Source: Gemmiger formicilis
Lineage (GTDB): Bacteria; Bacillota; Clostridia; Oscillospirales; Ruminococcaceae
Length of the DNA: 64,000 bases
Assembly (NCBI RefSeq): GCF_016900095.1
Contig: NZ_JACJJP010000005.1
Location: forward strand, 62,001 to 126,000
Reading direction: 5' to 3'
Made by a program: the position numbers and the translations under genes. The notes below the pieces were generated by a model, which saw only the letters and a program-made list of their open reading frames with translations, was not told the DNA's origin and did no database searches. Position 1 is the first letter of the stretch, and each line of letters begins with the position of its first letter. Below, one piece after another: positions 44,645-52,342 of the stretch.

Positions 44645-45607
44645 TCAGAATAGGCTGGTATCGCTGACAAGCTTCGATATCTTGTTCGCAATCAGTACCA
44701 ATGTAACGTTGATAACATTGTTGAACAAATCGACGGCGGCAGCGAAACTGTAATTGCTGTTGACCAGACCGCGTTTGTATACATAGGTAGAGATGACCTC
44801 AGCGGTCTCGAGATTGAAATCGTTCTGCATCAGGAATACTTTTTCGTAGCCGACAGAAGCGATCTGCCCAACACGCAGGATCAGCATAATGATGATGGTC
44901 GGCATCAAAGCCGGCAGATTGATGTAGATGATTTTCTGCAGCCTTGTGGCGCCGTCCATATCGGCGGCCTCATAAAGAGCCGGGTCAATGCCCGACAGCG
45001 CCGCCAGATAGATAATGGCGCCCCATCCCATGCCTTGCCAAACGCCCGACCATACATACAAATGCGGGAAATAGTCCGGATTGGCCATGAAATAATTGCG
45101 TTCCAGACCAAACATTTCCAGGATCGTGTTGACAACGCCCTGGGAAGGGGAAAGCATGCAGTTGAGCATACTGACCAGAACGACCAGAGAAATGAAGTGT
45201 GGCGCATAAAGGATGGTTTGTGTGAACTTTTTGAACTTGCCGCCCAGTTCGTTCAGCACAAGGGCCAGGATGATCGGAATGGGGAACCCTACCAGCAAAC
45301 TGTAGAGCGAAAGCACCAGCGTGTTTTTGATCAGCGTTCCAAAGTAATAACTGTTGAAAAAGTCCGTGAAGTTCTGAAACCCGATCCACGGGCTGCCCGT
45401 GACGCCCAGCGACATTTTGTAATTCTTAAACGCGATCTGCAGGCCATACATGGGTGCGTAGCAGAACAGGGCTACATAGATCAGGGCCGGCAGCAGCATC
45501 AGGTAGTAGTCCCGGTTGCGGCGGACGCGCAGCATCAATTTCCCTCTGGAATTGACGACCACGTCGTTATCGCCCGGTTTGGCTTTCTTTTTGAACGGAT
45601 TTTTCAT
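44645..45607 (-). CDS. Carbohydrate ABC permease, LplB/YteP type
   Basis: 320 residues. A basic N-terminal extension (MKNPFKKKAKPGDN) precedes six helices (YLMLLPALIYVALFCYAPMY first). The EAA loop is YEAADMDGATRLQKIIYINL. It is the first structural gene of the operon, with TGAGGAGG before its ATG. The gene upstream is the membrane AraC regulator on the same strand, separated by 520 bp and terminators, so this operon has its own promoter. Confidence 0.9.
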   Translation of the reverse strand: MKNPFKKKAKPGDNDVVVNSRGKLMLRVRRNRDYYLMLLPALIYVALFCYAPMYGLQIAFKNYKMSLGVTGSPWIGFQNFTDFFNSYYFGTLIKNTLVLSLYSLLVGFPIPIILALVLNELGGKFKKFTQTILYAPHFISLVVLVSMLNCMLSPSQGVVNTILEMFGLERNYFMANPDYFPHLYVWSGVWQGMGWGAIIYLAALSGIDPALYEAADMDGATRLQKIIYINLPALMPTIIIMLILRVGQIASVGYEKVFLMQNDFNLETAEVISTYVYKRGLVNSNYSFAAAVDLFNNVINVTLVLIANKISKLVSDTSLF

Positions 45608-45796
45608 CGAACGACCTCCTCAAAATTGTGAGATTTCCTGATTTCAATACGGTATGGCTGGCCATCGCCCTTGTCGGTCTGGATTTGGGTCAATGATACG
45701 CTGCCTACAATCCGCCGGCAAGAACAGAATTTTGCACAAGGCCAAGATCCGGCTCAAAATCTGCAAAATAATTCCATTGTCGTGAATCGGTTTTGC

Positions 45797-45952
45797 GCAA
45801 ACTGCACCAAAAAAATGCAAAAAACTGCAAAAGAAGCCGCAAAAAAAAGAAGATCATGTGCAAACCGCCAAAAGTTACCCGCCGCCCCTTTTTCTGCAAA
45901 GCGCCATCACAAAAACGCCCGCAAGGGGCACATCGGCACCCCCTGCGGGCGT
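45797..45952. promoter_or_regulatory. Phased A-tracts and a terminator between the regulator and the lyase operon
   Basis: A-tracts at 45809-45815, 45819-45824, 45829-45832 and 45841-45848, each next to TGC. The first three are spaced by about one helical turn, which should bend the DNA. Downstream, AACGCCCGCAAGGGG pairs with CCCCTGCGGGCGTT (45914-45952), with T-rich sequence on the minus strand, ending the regulator transcript. A smaller hairpin (CCCCAAAGCGGGG) lies near 46110. No gene was found in 45608-46129. Confidence 0.55.
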
Positions 45953-46129
45953 TAAACGGCTTGTTTTTGTGTGTAAAATTCCGGGCAGTGCATTCCTGCG
46001 GGGCCAGTACCTTCCGCATGCGAAGGCATGAACCCTCTCTGTGAAATATGTGTTTCCCCTACGCAGCTTGAAGTATCTGTGCGGGATCACGGCGTTTTTT
46101 TTGCGGTCCCCGCTTTGGGGAAAACTCGT

Positions 46130-47941
46130 CTATTTCTTCCGAAAGGCGGAAGGCACCACTCCGGTATGCAGCTTGAAAGTTCGTGAGAAATAATTTTCGT
46201 TTGTAAAGCCTGACTGCAAGGCGATGTCGCGCACAGAGCTTTCGGTGGTCAGCAGCAGCATTTTGGCATAATCCAACCGCTTGGCCGAAAGATACTCTGT
46301 GAACCCGACCCCCATTTCACTTTTGAACAACCGGCTGAGCGTATAATTGGAGATCTGGAATTTGTCTGCAACCTGCGCCTGGTTGATATCAGGGGTTCGG
46401 AAGTTTTCCTCAAGGAAGGTCAGGATCTGCCGCATCATTTCTTTCTGCTTCAGCCGCTTCGGTTTTTCTGCGCCGCTTGCCGCATGCGTTTTATGATTTG
46501 CTTTCTTGCGCTGCACGATGCAATCATTAAAACTCTGCTGAATGTTCTCCAGCATATCGCACACTGGTCCGGCGTACAGCTGACCGGCCGTGGTGCAGTT
46601 GGTTTGTAACCACGTTTTGGCCTCTCGTATCAGATCGCTGGAATCCTGCTGAAACATGAAGGCAATGAGTACATTGCAGTTTTCCTCATACCAGTCGGTG
46701 ACGAACACACGCGCACAGCAGTTTTGCATCAGAACGTCCGTAAGCCGTTTGGTCATCTCGCTGTTCACAAACGAGTAACCGTCCATGAGCATCACGCAAT
46801 AATACGGATAATCTGCTGTAACGCCCAGCTGCTGGATCTGCCGGGAGGAGATATGGACCCCATACAGCAGATGATTCATAAGCAGATCCGTGATGAGCAG
46901 CTGCTGCTCGTCGATTTTAGCCGCATTGGCACTCATCTCGTTTAAGAACATGCCAAATTCATCGCCGCTGCTGTAATCAAACTTATCCGTCAGTTCCTTC
47001 ACCGGTTTATACGATATATAGATAGCCGCGCCGCAAACCGCCAGCATGAGTATTACCGCCACGATCAGCACGAGCCACACGCTGTTAAACAGTTCCATGA
47101 TCGTATTCTGCATGGCCTCGCTGCCGATATAGGCGCTGATGTGCAGGGAAGGGTACTTGCTGTTGATATCATAGCGCACCTGCTGCACGTATCCTCCGGC
47201 GTGTTTCCGCGCACTTTGCGCCAAAACGGTTTCGGGGGCTTCATCGGGCGTATCCCCCCATGTAAGCAGAATTTTCCCGTCTGAACCGCACAAGTAGTAG
47301 CCGACCCCCTCATCGCCTACCATCACCATGGATTTTTCCACATCCTGCGGGGAAAGAACGTAAAATACAAGGGCCGGATCGTCGGTGGAGCCGATACGCG
47401 TGCATACCCCCACGAAAAGACGGTCGCCAGGCATCGCCGCTGTGCGGGTCGTGGCAAAGATCGTATCGCGGAGCTGATAGTTCTCCTGTGCAAAGAAGGC
47501 CGCCAGTTCTGCGTCATCTTCTTCAACATATTTGTACAAAAAATCCTGCAATGTGCAGGAATATGAACCGGTCAGGATCCGCTGATCGCGATAGCTGTAC
47601 AGCCCCCAATCGCTGACGTCCGAGCGCAGATAACTCTGATTCAGCGCCTGGGTCAGCTCCCAAATGCGGTAAGGGGTCATCTGCCCGAATCCATTGCGGA
47701 ACAGACTCCCCTGCCTCTCGCTTTCCACGCTGATGCGGGACGCATACTGTTCCAGTTCCTGCATTTTGCGGTCGAACATAGAAGTATATGTTGTAAACGC
47801 GCGCGTATACGATTCTTCGGTGAGCTGTTCCCGGTTACGCAGCACGCTCGAACGGAAGAACAGGAACGCGATCAGCACGGGGATCAGCAGGCCAAACAAA
47901 ATCACGAACGTCAGCCGGCGTAAATATTTCCGCCCCCTCAC
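46130..47941 (-). CDS. Membrane-bound AraC-family regulator of the lyase operon
   Basis: 603 residues. Transmembrane helix 1 is at residues 9-31 (LTFVILFGLLIPVLIAFLFF), an extracytoplasmic sensor of about 240 residues follows, and helix 2 is near residue 290 (VWLVLIVAVILMLAVCGAA). A cytosolic linker leads to a two-HTH AraC domain in the last 100 residues (ADKFQISNYTLSRLFKSEMG, IALQSGFTNENYFSRTFKLH). This one-component design senses a sugar outside and activates transcription directly; the adjacent import and lyase operon is the obvious target. Confidence 0.88.
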   Translation of the reverse strand: MRGRKYLRRLTFVILFGLLIPVLIAFLFFRSSVLRNREQLTEESYTRAFTTYTSMFDRKMQELEQYASRISVESERQGSLFRNGFGQMTPYRIWELTQALNQSYLRSDVSDWGLYSYRDQRILTGSYSCTLQDFLYKYVEEDDAELAAFFAQENYQLRDTIFATTRTAAMPGDRLFVGVCTRIGSTDDPALVFYVLSPQDVEKSMVMVGDEGVGYYLCGSDGKILLTWGDTPDEAPETVLAQSARKHAGGYVQQVRYDINSKYPSLHISAYIGSEAMQNTIMELFNSVWLVLIVAVILMLAVCGAAIYISYKPVKELTDKFDYSSGDEFGMFLNEMSANAAKIDEQQLLITDLLMNHLLYGVHISSRQIQQLGVTADYPYYCVMLMDGYSFVNSEMTKRLTDVLMQNCCARVFVTDWYEENCNVLIAFMFQQDSSDLIREAKTWLQTNCTTAGQLYAGPVCDMLENIQQSFNDCIVQRKKANHKTHAASGAEKPKRLKQKEMMRQILTFLEENFRTPDINQAQVADKFQISNYTLSRLFKSEMGVGFTEYLSAKRLDYAKMLLLTTESSVRDIALQSGFTNENYFSRTFKLHTGVVPSAFRKK

Positions 47942-48618
47942 AAAAAACGCCTCCTTTTATCGTCACCGTTGTGAGCGCCACAAGAGCAACTAATATGCTT
48001 ATCGGAAGAAACCTCAAACTTTCCTTCCACTTTGTCCATTATACAGCAAAAAAGCCCGCTGTGCATGCGGTCCGCCCGGAGAACTTTCCCGCAAAATTTT
48101 AGTTCATTTGCTGAAAAATTCACCTGTTTTTTGTAGAAAACGCTCTTGCGCACAAATTCAGGGCCATTTTTCGCAAAGCGGCCGCCGATCCGGTCACGGC
48201 TCACTCATCTTTTGTGCAGGGCCCACGGCGTCGGAAAGAAAACCTTTACTTTTTGGCATCTTTTGCTGTGAAAAATCAAGCCAAAATCTGATTATCCCTT
48301 GAAAACACTGTATCCACGGGTATTTCAGACAGGTCAAAACCACCTCATTTACTACGATTTTACTACTGTTGAGTGAGCCTTGACACGCTGAAAGACCACG
48401 AAATGCCGAGATATGGGTACCGCACTGTCAATCGGGGCCCCCGCCCCGTGACCATATAACTGAATACAGACCGGCCATCTGCTGGGGCAACGCCATAGGT
48501 AACACAAACCTGTGGCGTTTTTTATGCCCCGACGAGGGCACTCAAAACTGTATGAATACGGGTGGGAAATCCCCTGTTTTTTCGCCTGTGGGAGGCGCAA
48601 ACGAAGCCGCCCATATGC
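47942..48618. other. 677-bp non-coding gap before the mobilisation remnants
   Basis: It contains the promoter side of the membrane AraC gene and a hairpin AACGCCATAGGT / ACCTGTGGCGTT followed by T6 (near 48489-48521), plus a GGGGCCCCCGCCCCG stretch near 48435. No convincing coding sequence. The border between the carbohydrate operon and the mobilisation module probably lies here. Confidence 0.4.
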
Positions 48619-48948
48619 CTATTGACCGTCGCTTTTCGATTTTTGCGTGTAAAGCTCCTTCAGATCGTCAATGGCCATTTCCACATCAAAGGTGTGAAAA
48701 CCCAGCCGACAGTCGTTCATGGTCTCCGCTTCGGCAGTCTGGAAAATGGCCTTGCTGCTCTCGCCGGTGTAATAGTGCCAATAGCGGTAGGTGTAGCCAG
48801 CCCAGTACATCACCTCGGCGGAATAGAGCGCGCCTGCTTTTTTCAGTCCGCCCACTTCGTCGTTCAGTTCCTCCAGGATATACTCCTCACCAGCCCACTG
48901 CAGGCGATCATAGGTGTCGTCCAGCGCCGCGGCTGTCCGGCTGTTCAT
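48619..48948 (-). pseudogene. Truncated conserved hypothetical protein of mobile elements
   Basis: 109 codons. The sequence DDTYDRLQWAGEEYILEELN, then EVMYWAGYTYRYWHYYTGES and FDVEMAIDDLKELYTQK is rich in aromatic residues. It resembles a family I associate with Firmicutes integrative elements but cannot name. Its homologues normally start further upstream; here the N-terminus is replaced by the truncated relaxase frame, overlapping by 4 bp, so it looks like a deletion junction. Confidence 0.45.
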
Positions 48949-49307
48949 AAAGGCCTGAATAAATGCAGGGCAATCAAATGGTTGTGAATATGCCCCTTGT
49001 CAATATGGGTGGTAAGTACAAACTCGTACTTGCCACCCAATATTTCTTTTGCCAGCTCCATGCCGATCCTATGGGCTTCCTCCGGCGTGACCTCCCCAGG
49101 TTCAAACGCCTGGATGAGGTGGCGGCCCAGGTTCGTGCCCTTGTCGATGGAATGGCGGCGGGTCCATGCAAATTCGATGTCGGCGGTCTCCGCGGTGCAG
49201 CCGAAGGAGGACACCAGCAGCTTCCCGTCCGTCTTGCTGGGATTACAGATATAGTCGATGGCCGCTTTCAGCGTTGACTTAATAGGATGCGTCTTTGTAA
49301 CTGCCAT
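48945..49307 (-). pseudogene. MobA/VirD2-type relaxase, N-terminal fragment
   Basis: 120 codons of a relaxase that is normally about 450-550 residues. The nucleophile tyrosine is expected in AAIDYICNP, and the metal-binding HUH motif is complete: THIDKGHIHNHLI. After that the frame ends abruptly (ALHLFRPL), so the C-terminal half is lost. It overlaps mobC by 40 bp in the usual mobC-mobA order. The catalytic part might fold, but transfer functions that need the rest are gone. Confidence 0.8.
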
Positions 49308-49597
49308 ATCTGCTCTAATCTCTCCCGGATCTCCTCCATGTCGGCCTGATAAGTAGGGCCGCCGGCGTTCAGCCGCTTGGCGATCTGGTTGATGTTCCGA
49401 CCGATGCCGGAGAGGGTGCGGGTCATCTCCTTGATGTCGGTGGTGTCCACCTGAATGATGTACCCATCAATCGCCATCTTGCGGAGATAGGCGCCGATCC
49501 GCTTTGTCTGGAACTGAGACATCTTCTGTTCAATCAAGGCCCGCTCCTCCGCTGTCACCGGGCAGCGCAGGACGATGGGCCGCTTTCGGTTTGCCAT
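49268..49597 (-). CDS. mobC: MobC-family relaxosome protein
   Basis: 109 residues. Ribbon-helix-helix-like N-terminus (RPIVLRCPVTAEERALIEQK) and the MobC signature SGIGRNINQIAKRLNAGG, which helps the relaxase open oriT. It appears intact. It lies between the truncated relaxase and the oriT-like region. Confidence 0.88.
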   Translation of the reverse strand: MANRKRPIVLRCPVTAEERALIEQKMSQFQTKRIGAYLRKMAIDGYIIQVDTTDIKEMTRTLSGIGRNINQIAKRLNAGGPTYQADMEEIRERLEQIWQLQRRILLSQR

Positions 49598-49777
49598 AAT
49601 GTGTGCCTCCGTTTCTCATAAGGGTCTGGGACTATCTCGCCTGTCGGCTCGATCAGCGCTTCAAAGCGTTTCGCGCTTTGAGGTCTCCGCTGGAGACCCG
49701 CGCCCCAGCAAGCAATTTTTGTGTTTAGGGGCAGGGGGCCCCCTAAACCGAAAATCCGCAAGTGTGGCTACACTTGC
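49598..49777. other. oriT-like region
   Basis: The gap upstream of mobC holds several inverted repeats: AGCGCTTCAAAGCG..., GAGGTCTCCGCTGGAGACC, and TAGGGG...CCCCTA around GGGGGCCCCC. Next to them is the hairpin GCAAGTGT-GGCT-ACACTTGC (49758-49777). Its position beside mobC/mobA and its inverted repeats fit a transfer origin. The last hairpin overlaps the end of the RepA-like gene. Confidence 0.6.
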
Positions 49778-50873
49778 TGTGCTTGCTTCCCTCAAGCGAC
49801 CTTAATGACGATGCTGACGATGATGACGATGTTTGTGGGATACCCCATCCCGAAAGTTGGGATATATCAATATCATCGTCAGCACCGTCATCATCGTCAT
49901 GGAAGAACTCAAACAGACGTTTTTGCTCAGTGCGGGTGTACTTGTATTCGATACCACGAGGGCTGAATACGTCGCGGGCATAATGAGCCATCTTCCGGGT
50001 GAATTGGTTGGGTTTCACATCAGAAATATTTGCTGCAACAAGCAATTCCGTGGCTGTACCCTGCCATTTTCCAACCATGTCAATGTAGTCTGCAACTTTC
50101 CAAAGGTAGTCGGGAACAGCTTTTGTGACAAGTTGTTCAGCGGTTTCTTCCTCATCCAACGTCCAGATGCAGTTTTCTTCTCGGATATGCAGCATTTTCT
50201 CATCTATATCACGCCCAATTATACGAATTGTCGCGGTTTTACTCATGCGCTGACGATGCATAAGCCACGTTGTATCCGCCACGCCCATAATACCCGTTGA
50301 GCCGGAGATTTGGTCGTAGGGGTCTGACGATGATTGTTTGCGAAGATGATGCACAAGAAGAATACAGATGCCGTACCTATCCGCAAGTTCTTTTAATGCG
50401 CCAATATCCCGGTAATCGTTGGCATACATACTACCGCTCTGGTCGGTTTTTCGTACCTTTTGCAAGGTGTCGATGACGATGAGGCTAATATCGGAGTAAG
50501 TATGGATGAAACTGACGATTTGTTCTTCCAATCCCTGCCCAATTCCGTGGCTTTCTGTCTGCAAAATGAGACGTTCCGGGTCTTCTTCTGCATCGACAAG
50601 CTGGTAAAGACGCTCTTGCAGGCGACCTAATGTATCTTCCAACGAAAAATAAAGCACGGTTCTCGGTTCTATTTCACGGCCCCACACAGATTTCCCCTGC
50701 GAAATCTGCAAACAGAGCCACAGGGTCAGCCAACTCTTGCCCGCTTTGCTGGGGCCTGCAAAGATTGCCAGCCCTGCCGGGAGCAAACCGGGGATAATCC
50801 ATTTTACTGGCGGTATCGGCGTTGCAAGCAGTGCACCGGCGGTAATGGTTTTCGGTAATCTTGTTGTAGTCAT
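49743..50873 (-). CDS. RepA-like AAA (RecA-fold) ATPase, intact
   Basis: 376 residues. Walker A GPSKAGKSW near residue 40, Walker B ISLIVIDTLQKV, then LLVHHLRKQ and ISGSTGIMGVADTTWLMHR, in the order of RSF1010 RepA-type hexameric helicases. The C-terminus becomes Asp-rich (DDDDGADDDIDIS) where the DNA carries 9-bp repeats. It is clearly different in sequence from the RepA-like gene at 30.6 kb but has the same plan. Probably the replication helicase of the mobilisable element. Start ATG 50873. Confidence 0.82.
   Translation of the reverse strand: MTTTRLPKTITAGALLATPIPPVKWIIPGLLPAGLAIFAGPSKAGKSWLTLWLCLQISQGKSVWGREIEPRTVLYFSLEDTLGRLQERLYQLVDAEEDPERLILQTESHGIGQGLEEQIVSFIHTYSDISLIVIDTLQKVRKTDQSGSMYANDYRDIGALKELADRYGICILLVHHLRKQSSSDPYDQISGSTGIMGVADTTWLMHRQRMSKTATIRIIGRDIDEKMLHIREENCIWTLDEEETAEQLVTKAVPDYLWKVADYIDMVGKWQGTATELLVAANISDVKPNQFTRKMAHYARDVFSPRGIEYKYTRTEQKRLFEFFHDDDDGADDDIDISQLSGWGIPQTSSSSSASSLRSLEGSKHSKCSHTCGFSV
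49806..49899. repeat. Inverted array of 9-bp TGACG / CGTCA repeats at the 3' end of repA-like gene 2
   Basis: TGACGATG at 49806, 49815 and 49824, then CGTCA at 49877, 49886 and 49895, each with a 9-bp period. The two sets are mutually inverted around a 45-base centre that itself has GGGATACCCCATCCC-like symmetry. It mirrors the array at 29558-29656 in the other RepA-like gene. Confidence 0.8.
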
Positions 50874-51084
50874 TCACATCATCCTTTCTGTTTTGGCATA
50901 CACTATTATCTCATATTATCGTAATTTTGTGTGTAGTAAGTTTTACTCTCTAATGTTAAGTTGTACGGCTCACGCCGCCCAACAGCCCCGCAAACGCGCC
51001 AAACGGCGGTTTTGTAGGTAACCTCGCGTCCGGTCCGATGTGGGGGTTCAGCCCCACGCAGGCCGCGTTTGGGCTAGGTGTGAG

Positions 51085-51150
51085 AGTGAATCAGATTTGA
51101 TTCACTTTTTCGGTTTTACCACACCGGAGTGAATCAGTTCTGATTCACTC
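51085..51150. promoter_or_regulatory. Two related palindromes upstream of repA-like gene 2
   Basis: AGTGAATCA-GATT-TGATTCACT (51085-51106) and GAGTGAATCAG-TT-CTGATTCACTC (51127-51150). Their centres are 43 bp apart, about four helical turns. They form a paired operator candidate about 210-280 bp before the ATPase start. The intervening 50874-51084 sequence is GC-rich with short repeats and has no gene. Confidence 0.65.
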
Positions 51151-51277
51151 TGGCGGTCCGCGAGCATATTCCGTACAATTTTGCTGCTTTAGTCTAATCA
51201 TAGGTTCACTTCCTTTTCTATTTCCGCTGTTGTGTTGTATAACACTTTCGGATGCACTTTCCGGTGAGGAGAAAAAA

Positions 51278-51324
51278 GAGCCCGGAGAACCTTACCGATT
51301 TGGTAAGGCCCTCCGGGCTCTTTT
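51278..51324. terminator. Strong terminator
   Basis: Long stem GAGCCCGGAG...CCTTACC / GGTAAGG...CTCCGGGCTC followed by T4. No intact gene ends immediately before it. The following 51325-51942 is AT-richer; no convincing gene was found. Confidence 0.8.
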
Positions 51325-51942
51325 ATAGTTTCTCTGTTCTATCCGGACGTGAGGGTACACTTTCCCCGCAAATCTTGATGTGAATTCAATAAAACCAAAT
51401 AATACGCATAACAGCGTCAATCTCACGGTTATGTAAATAGTAAAAAATAAGAAACCGTGTACATCAAAATAAGTGCTGAAGAAAAATGTCTAATTTGCCG
51501 CTCGCCCCCAGACATGGGAACATAACAGGCAAGCCGCTGGCGACGACCGTACACTGACTCTGCAAGGGTCTTACTTCTTACAACCCAAGCGCGGTCACCC
51601 CATCTGAAGCTGTGGGGCATCTGGAGTATCATTATGTTCTCTCCCCGCCGTGGGTTCTGGTCTGCCTTGACCTTGCTGTGCGCCCCACCGAGAGAGTAAA
51701 GTACCTGTTATGCTGTGTATTCGGTTGTAAAGGTGCTAGTGTAGAATAAATCTACGATTTTAATACACGCTTTTCGTTAGCAGTCTGTCAATAGCAAGTG
51801 CTAATTGTTTACACAGCATTCACAATTCAAGGCGATAGTCCGCCGATGGCGGTTTGCATTAGCAGGGCTTTCACAACATTCGAAGCATTCCTCAAACGGC
51901 AATTATCTTTTCTTGATTACCACATAAGTTCAAGTTTTAAGA

Positions 51943-52329
51943 TTACATTTTCTTAGCATAAGAGAGCCTAGAGTTGGCACTGTCACAGGTCAGCCATTGG
52001 CCCTGCCACGGCTCGTTCTGCTTGGCGGTTTCAAACCAGTTTACAGCGCTCGTTGCTTCCTCATCCGCGTCGGTGCGCACGGTCACGGCCCAGTAATAGC
52101 GGGTGCGCGGGGCAGTTTCCAGATGGGCTTTTGTACCGAGTGAATCCAAATCGGCAAAGCCGGAATCGTACAAAATCTCGGTTAACTGCGTATCAGCGGC
52201 AATGATAAGCCGCGCGGCGGTCTGCTTTGTACCGTGGGCGTCCTCGACCTGCCAGGAAAAGCTCAGCTGCGGCAAAGTATATCCCAGCGGATTGACCAGA
52301 TGGTTCAGCTTGCAGTGGGTGATTTTCAT
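51943..52329 (-). pseudogene. GH78 alpha-L-rhamnosidase, N-terminal fragment
   Basis: 128 codons matching the beginning of GH78 enzymes: LKITHC-like start, NHLVNPLGYTLPQLSFSWQV, KQTAARLIIA, YDSGFADLDSLGT, PRTRYYWAVTVRTD, WFETAKQNEPWQGQWLT. A normal enzyme has 800-1000 residues; homology ends near 51960 where the mobilisation element begins, so the gene was cut by the insertion or a deletion. It lies 13 bp after the six-hairpin gene. Confidence 0.75.
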
Positions 52330-52342
52330 AGATGAACCTCGT

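Noticed and set aside
51429-51632. A 67-codon open frame on the minus strand (MILQMPHSFRWGDRAW...)
   Set aside because: No family, no RBS and odd composition in an AT-rich non-coding stretch. Probably fortuitous.
51500-51740. A group II intron RNA end
   Set aside because: Some GUGCGC-like and paired segments caught the eye, but no domain V or maturase gene could be recognised.
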